11,044 bases of DNA from Actinomycetes bacterium (GCA_021811025.1 JAJZPX010000044.1:1-11044); one strand, 5' to 3'. Positions 1 through 6,291 are shown, counted from the stretch's first letter. The notes: generated from the sequence alone by a model not told the origin. Numbers and translations: made by a program.

Positions 1-181
1 GGAGCAGCGGCACGCCGACCGCGATCGCCACCACCACGAGGAGGGCGCCGGCGAGCGCGCCCACGACGACCGGGTGGGGCCCGCGCGGCCGACGGGCGCG
101 GGAAGCCGCGCGAGGACGCGCAGGATCGCCGGCGCGCGGGTCGCGCCGGCTGCCCCTCGGCCGGTAGCCGTCCCTCGGCAA
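1..181 (-). CDS. Membrane-anchored protein of unknown function (N-terminus only, cut by left edge)
   Basis: Sixty codons are open to the window edge. An in-frame TAG lies 11 codons upstream of TTG(181-179). That TTG is the first possible start and has an AGGAGGGGG Shine-Dalgarno about 5 nt upstream, so a TTG start is chosen. The first ~37 residues are hydrophilic and rich in Arg, Pro and Gly. They are followed by a ~23-residue hydrophobic segment beginning VVVGALAGALLVVVAIAVG, which then continues off the edge. A basic cytoplasmic tail followed by one TM helix is typical of actinobacterial single-pass envelope proteins such as MltG-type transglycosylases, LytR-family proteins or PBPs, but too little is visible to choose among them. 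A TAGAAT -10-like box precedes it, so it may be transcribed separately from the SDR gene 47 bp upstream. Confidence 0.6.
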   Translation of the reverse strand, partial: MPRDGYRPRGSRRDPRAGDPARPRAASRARRPRGPHPVVVGALAGALLVVVAIAVGVPLL

Positions 182-208
182 GCCCCCTCCTCTCGCACGA
201 TGTCGTCG

Positions 209-214
209 ATTCTA
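209..214 (-). promoter_or_regulatory. Putative -10 box (TAGAAT) for the left-edge membrane protein gene
   Basis: TAGAAT on the minus strand matches the TATAAT consensus at 5 of 6 positions. It would place transcription start near 202, about 20 nt before the TTG start at 181. No convincing TTGACA-like -35 was found at 16-18 nt spacing, so this remains tentative. Confidence 0.35.
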
Positions 215-228
215 GCGGAGGGGCCGCC

Positions 229-1050
229 TCACGGCTCGCGCGTGATGCGCCCGGACATTCGGTAGCCGACGAGCCGCGCTACGCCGCGCATCGCCCGCAG
301 GCCGCGCGCCGTCCGGTACACGCGCCCGGTCTCGCGCCCGGGCTCCCGCGCCGCGATCCGCGCCGCTAGCTCGCCGACCTCGCGCTTCGGCACGCCTATC
401 GCCCGGAGGACCCAGGGGATGTTGCGCGCGGACATCTCGAGATCCGGCGAGACGCGCATGTCCGGGCCGTAGAAGTCGGTCTCGACCATCCCGGGCAGCA
501 ACGCGTGGACCGACACGTTGCCGAAGCGCTTGCTCTCGGCCGCGAGGCTCTTCGTCAGCTGCAGGACGGCGGCCTTCGTCGCCCCGTAGGCGGCGGTGTA
601 CGGCGTCGCGTCCCCTCGGCCGCCTCGGCCGGAGACGTTGACGAGGGCGCCGCCGTGCGCGGAGAAGTACGGCAGCAGGAGGTGCGCGGCGTACTCGACT
701 CCCAGCAGATTGACCTCGGCGATGCGGCGCAGCTCCTCGGGCGAGCACTCCGCCAGCGAGCGGTAGCCCAGCGAGATGCCGGCGTTGTTGAACCACACGT
801 CGATCGACCCGTGCGCCTTCAGCGCGTACGCGAACAGCGCGCGGACGTCCTCGGGCCTGCCGACGTCGCACGCGGTCCCGCCGGCCGAGCGGCCCGCCGC
901 GCGCAGGTCCGCCACGGCCGCCTCGACGGCGACAGCGGTGCGGGAGGACACGACGACGGTCGCGCCGCGCTCCGCGCAAGCCTCGGCGATCGCGCGCCCG
1001 ATGCCGCGGGTGGAGCCGGTCACCACGACGACCTTGCCCTGCAGCGGCAT
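229..1050 (-). CDS. Short-chain dehydrogenase/reductase (classical SDR, NYC1/NOL-like active-site region)
   Basis: This 273-aa cytoplasmic NAD(P)-dependent oxidoreductase belongs to the SDR superfamily. Visible landmarks are the Rossmann nucleotide-binding motif TGSTRGIG (residues 11-18), a conserved DV pair (62-63), NNAG (88-91), the active-site Asn in EVNLLG (N114), YGATK with Tyr155 and Lys159, and PGMVETDFY after the active site. The segment before the Tyr reads NVSGRGGRGDATPYTAAY, so the usual catalytic Ser position (the second Ser of an NISS motif) appears to be Gly141, with Ser140 just before it. That glycine-rich stretch resembles the NYC1/NOL (chlorophyll b reductase-like) SDR group, recalled from memory rather than searched. 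The last ~40 residues are Arg-rich. The ATG at 1050 has GGAGGG about 7 nt upstream and lies 3 nt after the stop of the LOG-like gene, so the two are co-transcribed. The substrate cannot be inferred. Confidence 0.9.
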   Translation of the reverse strand: MPLQGKVVVVTGSTRGIGRAIAEACAERGATVVVSSRTAVAVEAAVADLRAAGRSAGGTACDVGRPEDVRALFAYALKAHGSIDVWFNNAGISLGYRSLAECSPEELRRIAEVNLLGVEYAAHLLLPYFSAHGGALVNVSGRGGRGDATPYTAAYGATKAAVLQLTKSLAAESKRFGNVSVHALLPGMVETDFYGPDMRVSPDLEMSARNIPWVLRAIGVPKREVGELAARIAAREPGRETGRVYRTARGLRAMRGVARLVGYRMSGRITREP

Positions 1051-1053
1051 CGG

Positions 1054-1545
1054 CTAGCCCTCCCTCGCGAGCGCCGCGCGCACGGCCTCGACCGATTCCT
1101 CGGGCGTCTCGACGCGCAGCAGCTGCCCCAGCTCGGCGTACTCGGCCAGCGCCGGTCCGGCGTCCCAGCCGACGAGCACGACGGTGCGGCCCGCGAGGAG
1201 CGCGAAGCAAACCTCCGACAGCGTGCCGGCCCTTCCGGGAAGCGCGACGAGCACGTCGGACGAGAGGGCGTTGACGTAGTTGCGGCCGTCGGCGATGCCC
1301 GTGCGGATCGCGACGTCGAGGTGGGGCGAGGCGCGGCGCGTGTCCGCGTCCGGCAGCACGCCGACCACCAGCCCGCCGGCCTCACGCGCTCCTCGCGCCG
1401 ACGCGTCCATCACGCCGCCGTCGCGCCCGCCGTTGAGCAGCACCCACCCCGCCTCGGCGATGAGGCGGCCGAGCCGGCACGCGGTCTCCTCGGCCGAGGC
1501 CGAGAGGACGCCGCCGGCGCCCATGACTCCCACGACCGTCCGCAA
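1054..1545 (-). CDS. LOG/TIGR00725-like Rossmann protein
   Basis: This 163-aa cytoplasmic protein has the lysine-decarboxylase-like (LOG) Rossmann fold. It carries a nucleotide-binding GGRDGGVMDA motif (residues 39-48) and PGRAGTLSE (103-111), equivalent to the LOG signature PGGxGTxxE but with Arg replacing the second Gly. Its length fits short LOG/TIGR00725 proteins. LOG enzymes are nucleoside 5'-monophosphate phosphoribohydrolases, whereas many TIGR00725 members have no established activity, so function is left open. The chosen start is TTG(1545), preceded by GGGAGGTG with ~6 nt spacing. A TTG at 1593 in the same frame is rejected because it lies in the tRNA terminator tail and the putative -35 box, and a GTG at 1506 in-frame equivalents lack a good ribosome site. 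The SDR gene starts 3 nt after its stop. Confidence 0.85.
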   Translation of the reverse strand: MRTVVGVMGAGGVLSASAEETACRLGRLIAEAGWVLLNGGRDGGVMDASARGAREAGGLVVGVLPDADTRRASPHLDVAIRTGIADGRNYVNALSSDVLVALPGRAGTLSEVCFALLAGRTVVLVGWDAGPALAEYAELGQLLRVETPEESVEAVRAALAREG

Positions 1546-1565
1546 GGGCCGCACCTCCCGCGTCG

Positions 1566-1593
1566 AGCATAGCGCACCGGGGGCCGGGGACAA
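1566..1593 (-). promoter_or_regulatory. Putative sigma-A-type promoter of the LOG-SDR operon
   Basis: On the minus strand TTGTCC (1593-1588) and TATGCT (1571-1566) are separated by 16 nt. Each matches the consensus at 4 of 6 positions. The predicted transcription start is about 15-20 nt before the TTG start at 1545. The -35 box shares bases with the T-rich tail of the tRNA terminator. Confidence 0.45.
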
Positions 1594-1622
1594 GAAAGCG
1601 GGCCCGCCGTGGGCGGACCCGC
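1591..1622 (-). terminator. Intrinsic terminator of the tRNA-Ser/tRNA-Arg transcript
   Basis: Reading the minus strand, GCGGGTCCGCC pairs with GGCGGGCCCGC around a CAC loop. This gives 11 bp with one G-U pair, followed at once by TTTCTTG. It lies 10 nt beyond the CCA end of tRNA-Arg, as expected for Rho-independent termination. Confidence 0.85.
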
Positions 1623-1632
1623 TGCTCAGCTC

Positions 1633-1709
1633 TGGTGCGCCGTGAGGGATTCGAACCCCCGACGTCCTGATTCGTAGTCAGGCCCTCTATCCAGCTGAGG
1701 TAACGGCGC
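1633..1709 (-). tRNA. tRNA-Arg (anticodon ACG)
   Basis: The minus strand folds as a complete 77-nt cloverleaf. The acceptor stem is GCGCCGT/ACGGCGC and the D stem CCTC/GAGG. The anticodon arm is CCTGA-CTACGAA-TCAGG with anticodon ACG, and the T arm GGGGG-TTCGAAT-CCCTC has one G-U pair. The discriminator is A and the CCA end is encoded. The ACG anticodon (wobble A normally deaminated to inosine) reads CGU, CGC and CGA arginine codons. It lies 41 nt downstream of tRNA-Ser and is probably co-transcribed with it. Confidence 0.97.
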
Positions 1710-1721
1710 GCAGGTGGAAAT

Positions 1722-1736
1722 CCTGCCAGAGGCAGG
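1722..1736 (-). other. Small hairpin between the two tRNA genes
   Basis: CCTGCC and GGCAGG form a 6-bp stem with a 3-nt loop in the tRNA-Ser/tRNA-Arg spacer, followed on the minus strand by ATTTCC. The T-tract is too short for a confident terminator. It may serve in processing or attenuation, or be chance. Confidence 0.35.
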
Positions 1737-1750
1737 CTGGGGAAGTCAAA

Positions 1751-1845
1751 TGGCGGAGAGTGAGGGATTCGAACCCTCGAAGGGGGCTTATACCCCCTTA
1801 CTCGCTTAGCAGGCGAGCGCCTTCAACCGACTCGGCCAACTCTCC
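1751..1845 (-). tRNA. tRNA-Ser (anticodon GCU)
   Basis: This is a 95-nt class II tRNA on the minus strand. The acceptor stem is GGAGAGT/ACTCTCC with discriminator G and an encoded CCA. The anticodon arm is CTCGC-CTGCTAA-GCGAG with anticodon GCT. The long variable arm contains the GGGGG/CCCCC stem diagnostic of serine tRNAs, and the T arm is GAGGG-TTCGAAT-CCCTC. It decodes AGC and AGU. Confidence 0.97.
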
Positions 1846-1865
1846 GCGTCATGAACGACCGGATT

Positions 1866-1871
1866 AGGATA
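1866..1871 (-). promoter_or_regulatory. Putative -10 box (TATCCT) for the tRNA-Ser/tRNA-Arg unit
   Basis: TATCCT on the minus strand is preceded by CCTG and would start transcription near 1859, some 14 nt before the tRNA-Ser 5' end. No strong -35 hexamer is visible. The ~100 bp between 1846 and 1942 contain no gene. They hold the inverted repeat GCGCC-GCCC-GGCGC near 1900-1916, which lacks a T-tract and so is only a weak candidate for ending the cytochrome operon. Confidence 0.35.
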
Positions 1872-1942
1872 CAGGCTCGGACGTGCGGGCGCCACACGCC
1901 TCGCGCCGGGCGGCGCATCACCCCGTCGCCCGCGCGCAGCGC

Positions 1943-2914
1943 TCACTCGCGCCTCTCGGAGCTGCTGTCTCTCCCGTAGCGCGCGTAGTACGAACGCCAG
2001 ACGAGCTTGTAGACGCCGAGCGCCTTCGGCAGCGAGCGGAGCCCCGGGATGAAGGGCACGAGGAAGACGACGAGGGCGAGGCCGAGCACCGTCACGACGA
2101 CGCTGATGTCCGTGCCGGAAGTGCTCCAGGGCGGGATGTGGTACCAGACGGCGTAGGGGGCCAGCCACGGCTGTCCGGGCCAGCTGCCGATCTCGTTCAT
2201 GACGCCCCACTGCTCCCCGAGCAAGTGGTATCCGTCGGCGATCCCGGCCATGTACTGCCCGTCCGCGAGGAAGAGCAGGGAGCGCGTGTAGTCTTCCGAG
2301 TAGAAGCTGCCGGGCGCGTCGACGAGCTGGGCATCGAGGCCCCCCGTCCCGGCGAGCGCCAGCAGCGCCGTAAGCAGCGGCGCGACCGGACCCGTGTCGC
2401 CGCCGTTCGTCAGCTCGACCCTCCCGTTCCTGATGCGGACGCTGGAAGACGCAGCGGCTGCCCTCCACGTCCGCCGCCGCGCCTCGCTCGCGCCCTCCCA
2501 CTCGGCCAGCGCCGTCCCGACCTCGGAGCTCGCCGACGCCTTCAGCGGCCCGATCACGAAGTCCTGCGCCGTGTCCACCGGGATCGCGATGCCGCCGAGC
2601 TTCTGGAAGGAGACGGGCCCGAGGTACTGAACGCTCGCGGTGCCGTTGTTGTACGGCGGGCCGTACTGGGCGGTGTCCGAGCTGCCGGTCAACTCGGCCA
2701 GCGCCGTTGCCGTGAAGTCGTCCGGCGCCGCCCGAGCCCATCGCTCGAGGGTGATCGCCGGCGCGTGAGGCGCGGCGAACGCGAGGGAGAGGACGGCGAC
2801 GATCGCGAAGACCACGATGGTCGCGATCGTCACCTCCTTGAGCAGGTCGTAACGGCGAACCGGGCCCTTCCATCCTCGTGCCGCGCGGCGGCTCTCCTCC
2901 GCGTAGGAGGACAT
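1943..2914 (-). CDS. Two-TM protein with a large non-cytoplasmic domain, partner of the cytochrome b; possible divergent subunit IV replacement
   Basis: The protein is 323 aa and not a family I recognise. A basic N-terminus (residues 1-26) leads to a TM helix at about 27-49 (LLKEVTIATIVVFAIVAVL) that ends in AAPHAP. A domain of about 218 residues follows, including GPPYNNG (85-91), IPVDTAQDFVIGPL (111-124) and a Trp/Pro/Tyr-rich stretch around 236-263. A second TM at about 268-289 and a basic tail (293-323) complete it. Two TMs with basic ends put both termini in the cytoplasm and the central domain outside. There are no cysteines, so neither a CxxCH haem c site nor a Rieske cluster is possible. 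The first TM plus AAP resembles helix E of cytochrome b/subunit IV, but the PEWY motif and third helix are not seen. Its ATG follows the cytochrome b stop directly (TAGATG), with GGAGGTGAGG inside the upstream gene. Confidence 0.85.
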   Translation of the reverse strand: MSSYAEESRRAARGWKGPVRRYDLLKEVTIATIVVFAIVAVLSLAFAAPHAPAITLERWARAAPDDFTATALAELTGSSDTAQYGPPYNNGTASVQYLGPVSFQKLGGIAIPVDTAQDFVIGPLKASASSEVGTALAEWEGASEARRRTWRAAAASSSVRIRNGRVELTNGGDTGPVAPLLTALLALAGTGGLDAQLVDAPGSFYSEDYTRSLLFLADGQYMAGIADGYHLLGEQWGVMNEIGSWPGQPWLAPYAVWYHIPPWSTSGTDISVVVTVLGLALVVFLVPFIPGLRSLPKALGVYKLVWRSYYARYGRDSSSERRE

Positions 2915-3598
2915 CTACGACCTCACCTCCGCCTCGAGATGCTCCTCGAGGGCGTCGTACGGCGGCACGACGCCATGGACGCGAACGAGGAGCACGTGGA
3001 TCGCGACGACGATCGCGACCGTCAACGGCAGGACGATCATGTGGACGCCGACGACCTGGCCGGTGTTCAGCAGGTTCAGAAGACCGCCCGCGCCGATCGA
3101 GTTCACCGCGTCCTTCGCCTGCGTCGTGATCCACTGCGAGTCGAAGTCCTGAGCGCTGGAGTAGCCGGTGAGGCCGGTGGTCGCCGCCACGAGGAAGGCG
3201 AGGAACCCGAGGATCCAGGTCGCCGCCCTTCCGCCTCGGAAGGCGCCGGTGAGGTAGACGACGACGAGGTGGGCGAGCATGCACAGGAAGAACGTCTGTA
3301 CCGCCCAGTAGTGCACCGCGTCGGTGAAGCGCCCCGCCGCCGCTTGCTTCCACCACGTGGGGCCGAAGAAGGCGAGGACGACGCCGCTCGCGATCAGGAT
3401 GACGAGCGAGGCGATGTTGAGCGCCCCGAAGACGTAGAGCAGGCTGCGAACGTAGACCGGCTCCGTCCCCGGAAGCAGTCGGGGCCAGGGGAGGTAGCGC
3501 TGAAACCACCTGCGGAACCTCACGTCCCAGGTGCTCTCGGCCTGGGAGGGGACGGTCTCGGCGTCCCTCGAGCGGGAGCCGCCGCTCGGTCCGATCAT
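2915..3598 (-). CDS. b6-type di-haem cytochrome b (N-terminal four-helix domain)
   Basis: This 227-aa integral membrane protein has four predicted TM helices at about 53-78, 94-116, 126-146 and 184-208. Haem-ligand candidates are His96/His110 (13 residues between) and His186/His201 (14 residues between). The H-x13-H plus H-x14-H pattern is that of cytochrome b6, not of bc1 cytochrome b. YLTGAF (115-120), TW (127-128) and TGLTGYS (141-147) also match the b6 family. After GYS the conserved PWDQ region reads SAQDFDSQW, and the first ligand is followed by YW rather than RW. It is expected to transfer electrons between quinone and an unidentified partner across the membrane. The ATG overlaps the stop of the upstream 65-aa gene (ATGA), with GGAGGAGGAG as ribosome site, so the genes are translationally coupled. 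An in-frame extension to 3754 would overlap that gene and is rejected. Confidence 0.9.
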   Translation of the reverse strand: MIGPSGGSRSRDAETVPSQAESTWDVRFRRWFQRYLPWPRLLPGTEPVYVRSLLYVFGALNIASLVILIASGVVLAFFGPTWWKQAAAGRFTDAVHYWAVQTFFLCMLAHLVVVYLTGAFRGGRAATWILGFLAFLVAATTGLTGYSSAQDFDSQWITTQAKDAVNSIGAGGLLNLLNTGQVVGVHMIVLPLTVAIVVAIHVLLVRVHGVVPPYDALEEHLEAEVRS

Positions 3599-3792
3599 CC
3601 GGGCTCCTCCTCCGTCTCGCCGGTGGGGATCGCGGCACCGGGCATCTGGACGGCGACGCCGAGGACGACGAGCACGAGCAACAGGACGAGCCAGATGACG
3701 TTCGGCCACTGGATGAGGAACTCGCCGTAGCGGATGACCGGAGCGGGGTTGCACAGGTCGAAGAGACCCTGCGGAACGCAGACACCCCCCAT
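3595..3792 (-). CDS. 65-aa single-TM protein of the cytochrome b cassette, function unknown
   Basis: The first 25 residues include two cysteines, Cys5 and Cys14 (C-x8-C), and an Arg at 21. A hydrophobic helix spans about 26-48 (WPNVIWLVLLLVLVVLGVAV), and the short tail is acidic (ending TEEEPG). ATG(3792) is chosen over an upstream TTG(3837) because GGAGGG lies ~8 nt before it. Its stop overlaps the cytochrome b start in ATGA, which argues for a real gene encoding a small subunit or assembly factor of the same complex. Small single-TM subunits are common in quinol-oxidising complexes (PetG, PetL and PetN in b6f), but no similarity to those is claimed. The gene was placed by coupling and ribosome site rather than by homology. 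Confidence 0.75.
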   Translation of the reverse strand: MGGVCVPQGLFDLCNPAPVIRYGEFLIQWPNVIWLVLLLVLVVLGVAVQMPGAAIPTGETEEEPG

Positions 3793-3826
3793 CGCGGTCT
3801 CCCTCCTCGGCTGGAAACGCAGAAGG

Positions 3827-3832
3827 AATCTA
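3827..3832 (-). promoter_or_regulatory. Possible -10 box (TAGATT) upstream of the cytochrome b cassette
   Basis: In the 87-bp gap after phosphoketolase, TAGATT on the minus strand would start transcription near 3820, about 28 nt before the 65-aa gene. No clear -35 was found. No terminator hairpin with a T-tract was seen in the gap, so read-through from phosphoketolase is also possible. Confidence 0.25.
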
Positions 3833-3879
3833 CCCAACGCGGGGGAAGCCGGACGTCGCCCGTGTCCCCGCCGCTCCCG

Positions 3880-6291
3880 TCAGTACGGCCATGTCCAGTC
3901 GCGGATCTCGGGCATGTCCCGGCCGCGCTCCCGGATGTGCTGCTCGTGCTCGACGAGCTTGTCCCGCACCAACTGCCGCACGGACGCCACCATCGGCTCG
4001 AGCCTCGGGATTCGCTCGACGGCGCTCTGGAACAGGTGGTAGCGGTCGAGCCGGTTCATCACGCGGATGTCGAACGGCGTGGTGGTCGTCCCCTCCTCGA
4101 TGAAGCCGTGCACGTGGATGTTGTCGTGGTTGCTCCGCTTGTACGTCAGGCGGTGGACCAGCCACGGGTAGCCGTGGTACGCGAAGATGACGGGCTTGTC
4201 GCGCGTGAACAGCGCGTCGAAGTCGTCGTCGGGCAGGCCGTGCGGATGCATCGACGGCGAGGACAGCCTGCTCAAGTCGACCACGTTCACCAGCCGGACC
4301 TTGAGATCGGGCACGTGTTTGCGCAGCATCGCGGTGGCCGCGAGCGCTTCGACCGTCGGGACATCGCCCGCGCAGGCGATCACGACCTCGGGCTCGCCCT
4401 CGCCGTCGTTGCTCGCCCATCGCCACATGCCGATGCCCGCCGTGCAGTGCTTGATCGCCGACTCCATGTCCAGGAACTGCAGCTCGGACTGCTTGCCGGC
4501 CACGATGACGTTGACGTAGTCGTGGCTTCTCAGGCAGTGGTCCGCGACCGAGAGCAGGCAGTTGGCGTCGGGGGGCAGGTATACCCTCACCACGCTGCCC
4601 TTCTTGTTCAGCACCATGTCGATGAAGCCGGGGTCCTGGTGCGAGAAGCCGTTGTAGTCCTGTCGCCAGACGTGCGAGCTGAGCAGGATGTTCACCGAGG
4701 CGAGCGGCTCCCTCCACGGGATGTTCTCGATCGTCTTCAGCCACTTCGAGTGCTGGTTGAACATCGAGTCGACGATGTGCGCGAACGCCTCGTACGAGTT
4801 GAAGAGGCCGTGCCGGCCGGTGAGCACGTAGCCCTCGAGCCACCCGAGGCACGTATGCTCGCTCAGGATCTCCATCACCCGGCCGTCGCGCGACAGCTCC
4901 CCTCCGTCCGCGTCCACGGGCAGGTAGTCGGCCATCCACTGCTTCTCGCTCGCGTCGTAGATCGCGTCCAGCCGGTTCGACGCCGTCTCGTCGGCCCCGG
5001 TCACGCGGAACCGGCCCTCGTTGCGCGCCATCGTGTCCCGCAGGAACCTGCCGAGCACGCGCGTGGCCTGGTCGCGGGCCTTGCCGGGCTCCGCCACCGC
5101 CACCGCGTAGTCGGTGAAGTCGGGAAGGCGCAGGTCGATGCGTATCCGGCCGCCGTTCGTGTGCGGGTTCGCGCCCATGCGGCGGTCGCCCTTCGGCGCG
5201 AGGTCGAGAAGCTCCTGCCGCGGCCTGCCGTTCTCGTCGAAGAGCTCCTCCGGGCGATAGCCGCGCATCCAGTCCTCGAGGATCTTCACGTGCTCCGGAT
5301 GCTCCGCCATCTCGTCGAACGGCACCTGGTGAGCGCGCCAGTAGCCCTCGATGAAGTGCCCGTCGACGATCCGGGGGCACGTCCAGCCCTTCGGCGTCCT
5401 GAGCACGATCATCGGCCACCTCGGCCGGCTCGCCTCACCGTCCTCCCTCGCGCGCTTCTGGATCTCGCCGATCCGGTCGAGCACCCGGTCGAGAGCGGCG
5501 GCCATCTTCTGGTGCATGGTCTCGGGCTCGTCGCCCTCGACGTACACAGGCTCGTAGCCGTAGCCCGTCAGCAGCCGGTCCAGCTCGTCCGGCTCGATGC
5601 GCGCCAGCACGGCCGGGTTCGCGATCTTGTAGCCGTTGAGGTGCAGGATCGGGAGCACTGCGCCGTCGCGCGCCGGGTTCAGGAACTTGTTCGAGTGCCA
5701 GGCGGTGGCGAGCGGCCCCGTCTCCGCCTCGCCGTCGCCGACCACGCACGCCACGATGAGGCCGGGGTTGTCGAACGCAGCGCCGAAGGCGTGCGAGAGC
5801 GAGTAGCCGAGCTCGCCGCCCTCGTTGATCGAGCCGGGCGTCTCGGGCGCCGTGTGGCTGGGGACGCCGCCGGGGAACGAGAACTGCTTGAACAGCCGCC
5901 TCATCCCCTCCTCGTCCATCGCGACCTCGGGGTAGTACTCGCTGTACGTGCCCTCGAGCCACACGTTGGCGAGGATGCCCGCGGCCCCGTGCCCCGGCCC
6001 GGTCACGTACATGACGTTGAGGTCGCGCGCCTTGATCGCGCGATTGAGGTGGGCGTAGACGAAGTTGAGCCCGGGGGTCGTCCCCCAGTGCCCCAGCAGC
6101 CGCGGCTTGAGGTGCTCGAGCCGGAGGGGCTCTTTCAGCAGCGGGTTGTCGAGCAGGTAGATCTGGCCGGCGGTGAGGTAGTCGGCCGCCCGCCAGTACG
6201 CGTCGATCCAGCGAAGCTCCTCGCGAGTCAGCGGACCGGGCGCGGCCGCCTCCCTCGCGGCCTTCGTTCTCTCGCTCGTTGCCTGTCCCAT
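3880..6291 (-). CDS. xfp: Phosphoketolase (xylulose 5-phosphate/fructose 6-phosphate)
   Basis: The 803-aa length is the usual one for the XFP family. This cytoplasmic thiamine-diphosphate enzyme splits xylulose 5-phosphate, and often fructose 6-phosphate, with phosphate to give acetyl phosphate plus glyceraldehyde 3-phosphate or erythrose 4-phosphate. Visible signatures are GHWGTTPGLNFVYAH (67-81), GPGHG (98-102), SINEGGELGYSLSHAFGAAF (154-173), the ThDP-binding GDGEAETGP (185-193), the activating Glu in SEHT (E478), and SSHVWRQDYNGFSHQDPGF (538-555) with His540 and His551. Together these cover the XFP N-terminal, ThDP pyrimidine-binding and C-terminal regions without a break. ATG(6291) has GAGGAGGGA ~7 nt upstream, and the protein starts at the family's normal N-terminus. 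It overlaps the end of the acetate kinase gene by 64 bp, and acetate kinase consumes its product. Whether it uses fructose 6-phosphate cannot be told by eye. Confidence 0.97.
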   Translation of the reverse strand: MGQATSERTKAAREAAAPGPLTREELRWIDAYWRAADYLTAGQIYLLDNPLLKEPLRLEHLKPRLLGHWGTTPGLNFVYAHLNRAIKARDLNVMYVTGPGHGAAGILANVWLEGTYSEYYPEVAMDEEGMRRLFKQFSFPGGVPSHTAPETPGSINEGGELGYSLSHAFGAAFDNPGLIVACVVGDGEAETGPLATAWHSNKFLNPARDGAVLPILHLNGYKIANPAVLARIEPDELDRLLTGYGYEPVYVEGDEPETMHQKMAAALDRVLDRIGEIQKRAREDGEASRPRWPMIVLRTPKGWTCPRIVDGHFIEGYWRAHQVPFDEMAEHPEHVKILEDWMRGYRPEELFDENGRPRQELLDLAPKGDRRMGANPHTNGGRIRIDLRLPDFTDYAVAVAEPGKARDQATRVLGRFLRDTMARNEGRFRVTGADETASNRLDAIYDASEKQWMADYLPVDADGGELSRDGRVMEILSEHTCLGWLEGYVLTGRHGLFNSYEAFAHIVDSMFNQHSKWLKTIENIPWREPLASVNILLSSHVWRQDYNGFSHQDPGFIDMVLNKKGSVVRVYLPPDANCLLSVADHCLRSHDYVNVIVAGKQSELQFLDMESAIKHCTAGIGMWRWASNDGEGEPEVVIACAGDVPTVEALAATAMLRKHVPDLKVRLVNVVDLSRLSSPSMHPHGLPDDDFDALFTRDKPVIFAYHGYPWLVHRLTYKRSNHDNIHVHGFIEEGTTTTPFDIRVMNRLDRYHLFQSAVERIPRLEPMVASVRQLVRDKLVEHEQHIRERGRDMPEIRDWTWPY

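Noticed and set aside
1633..1845. tRNA genes as an integration site for a genomic island
   Set aside because: No integrase, direct repeat of a tRNA 3' end or mobile-element gene was seen nearby, and both tRNAs are complete.
1900..1916. GC-rich inverted repeat after the cytochrome operon as an intrinsic terminator
   Set aside because: No T-tract follows on the minus strand, and such repeats are common by chance at this G+C.
2915..3598. An ordinary bc1-type cytochrome b
   Set aside because: The protein is only 227 aa with four helices and an H-x14-H second pair, which fits a split b6-type protein rather than full-length cytochrome b.
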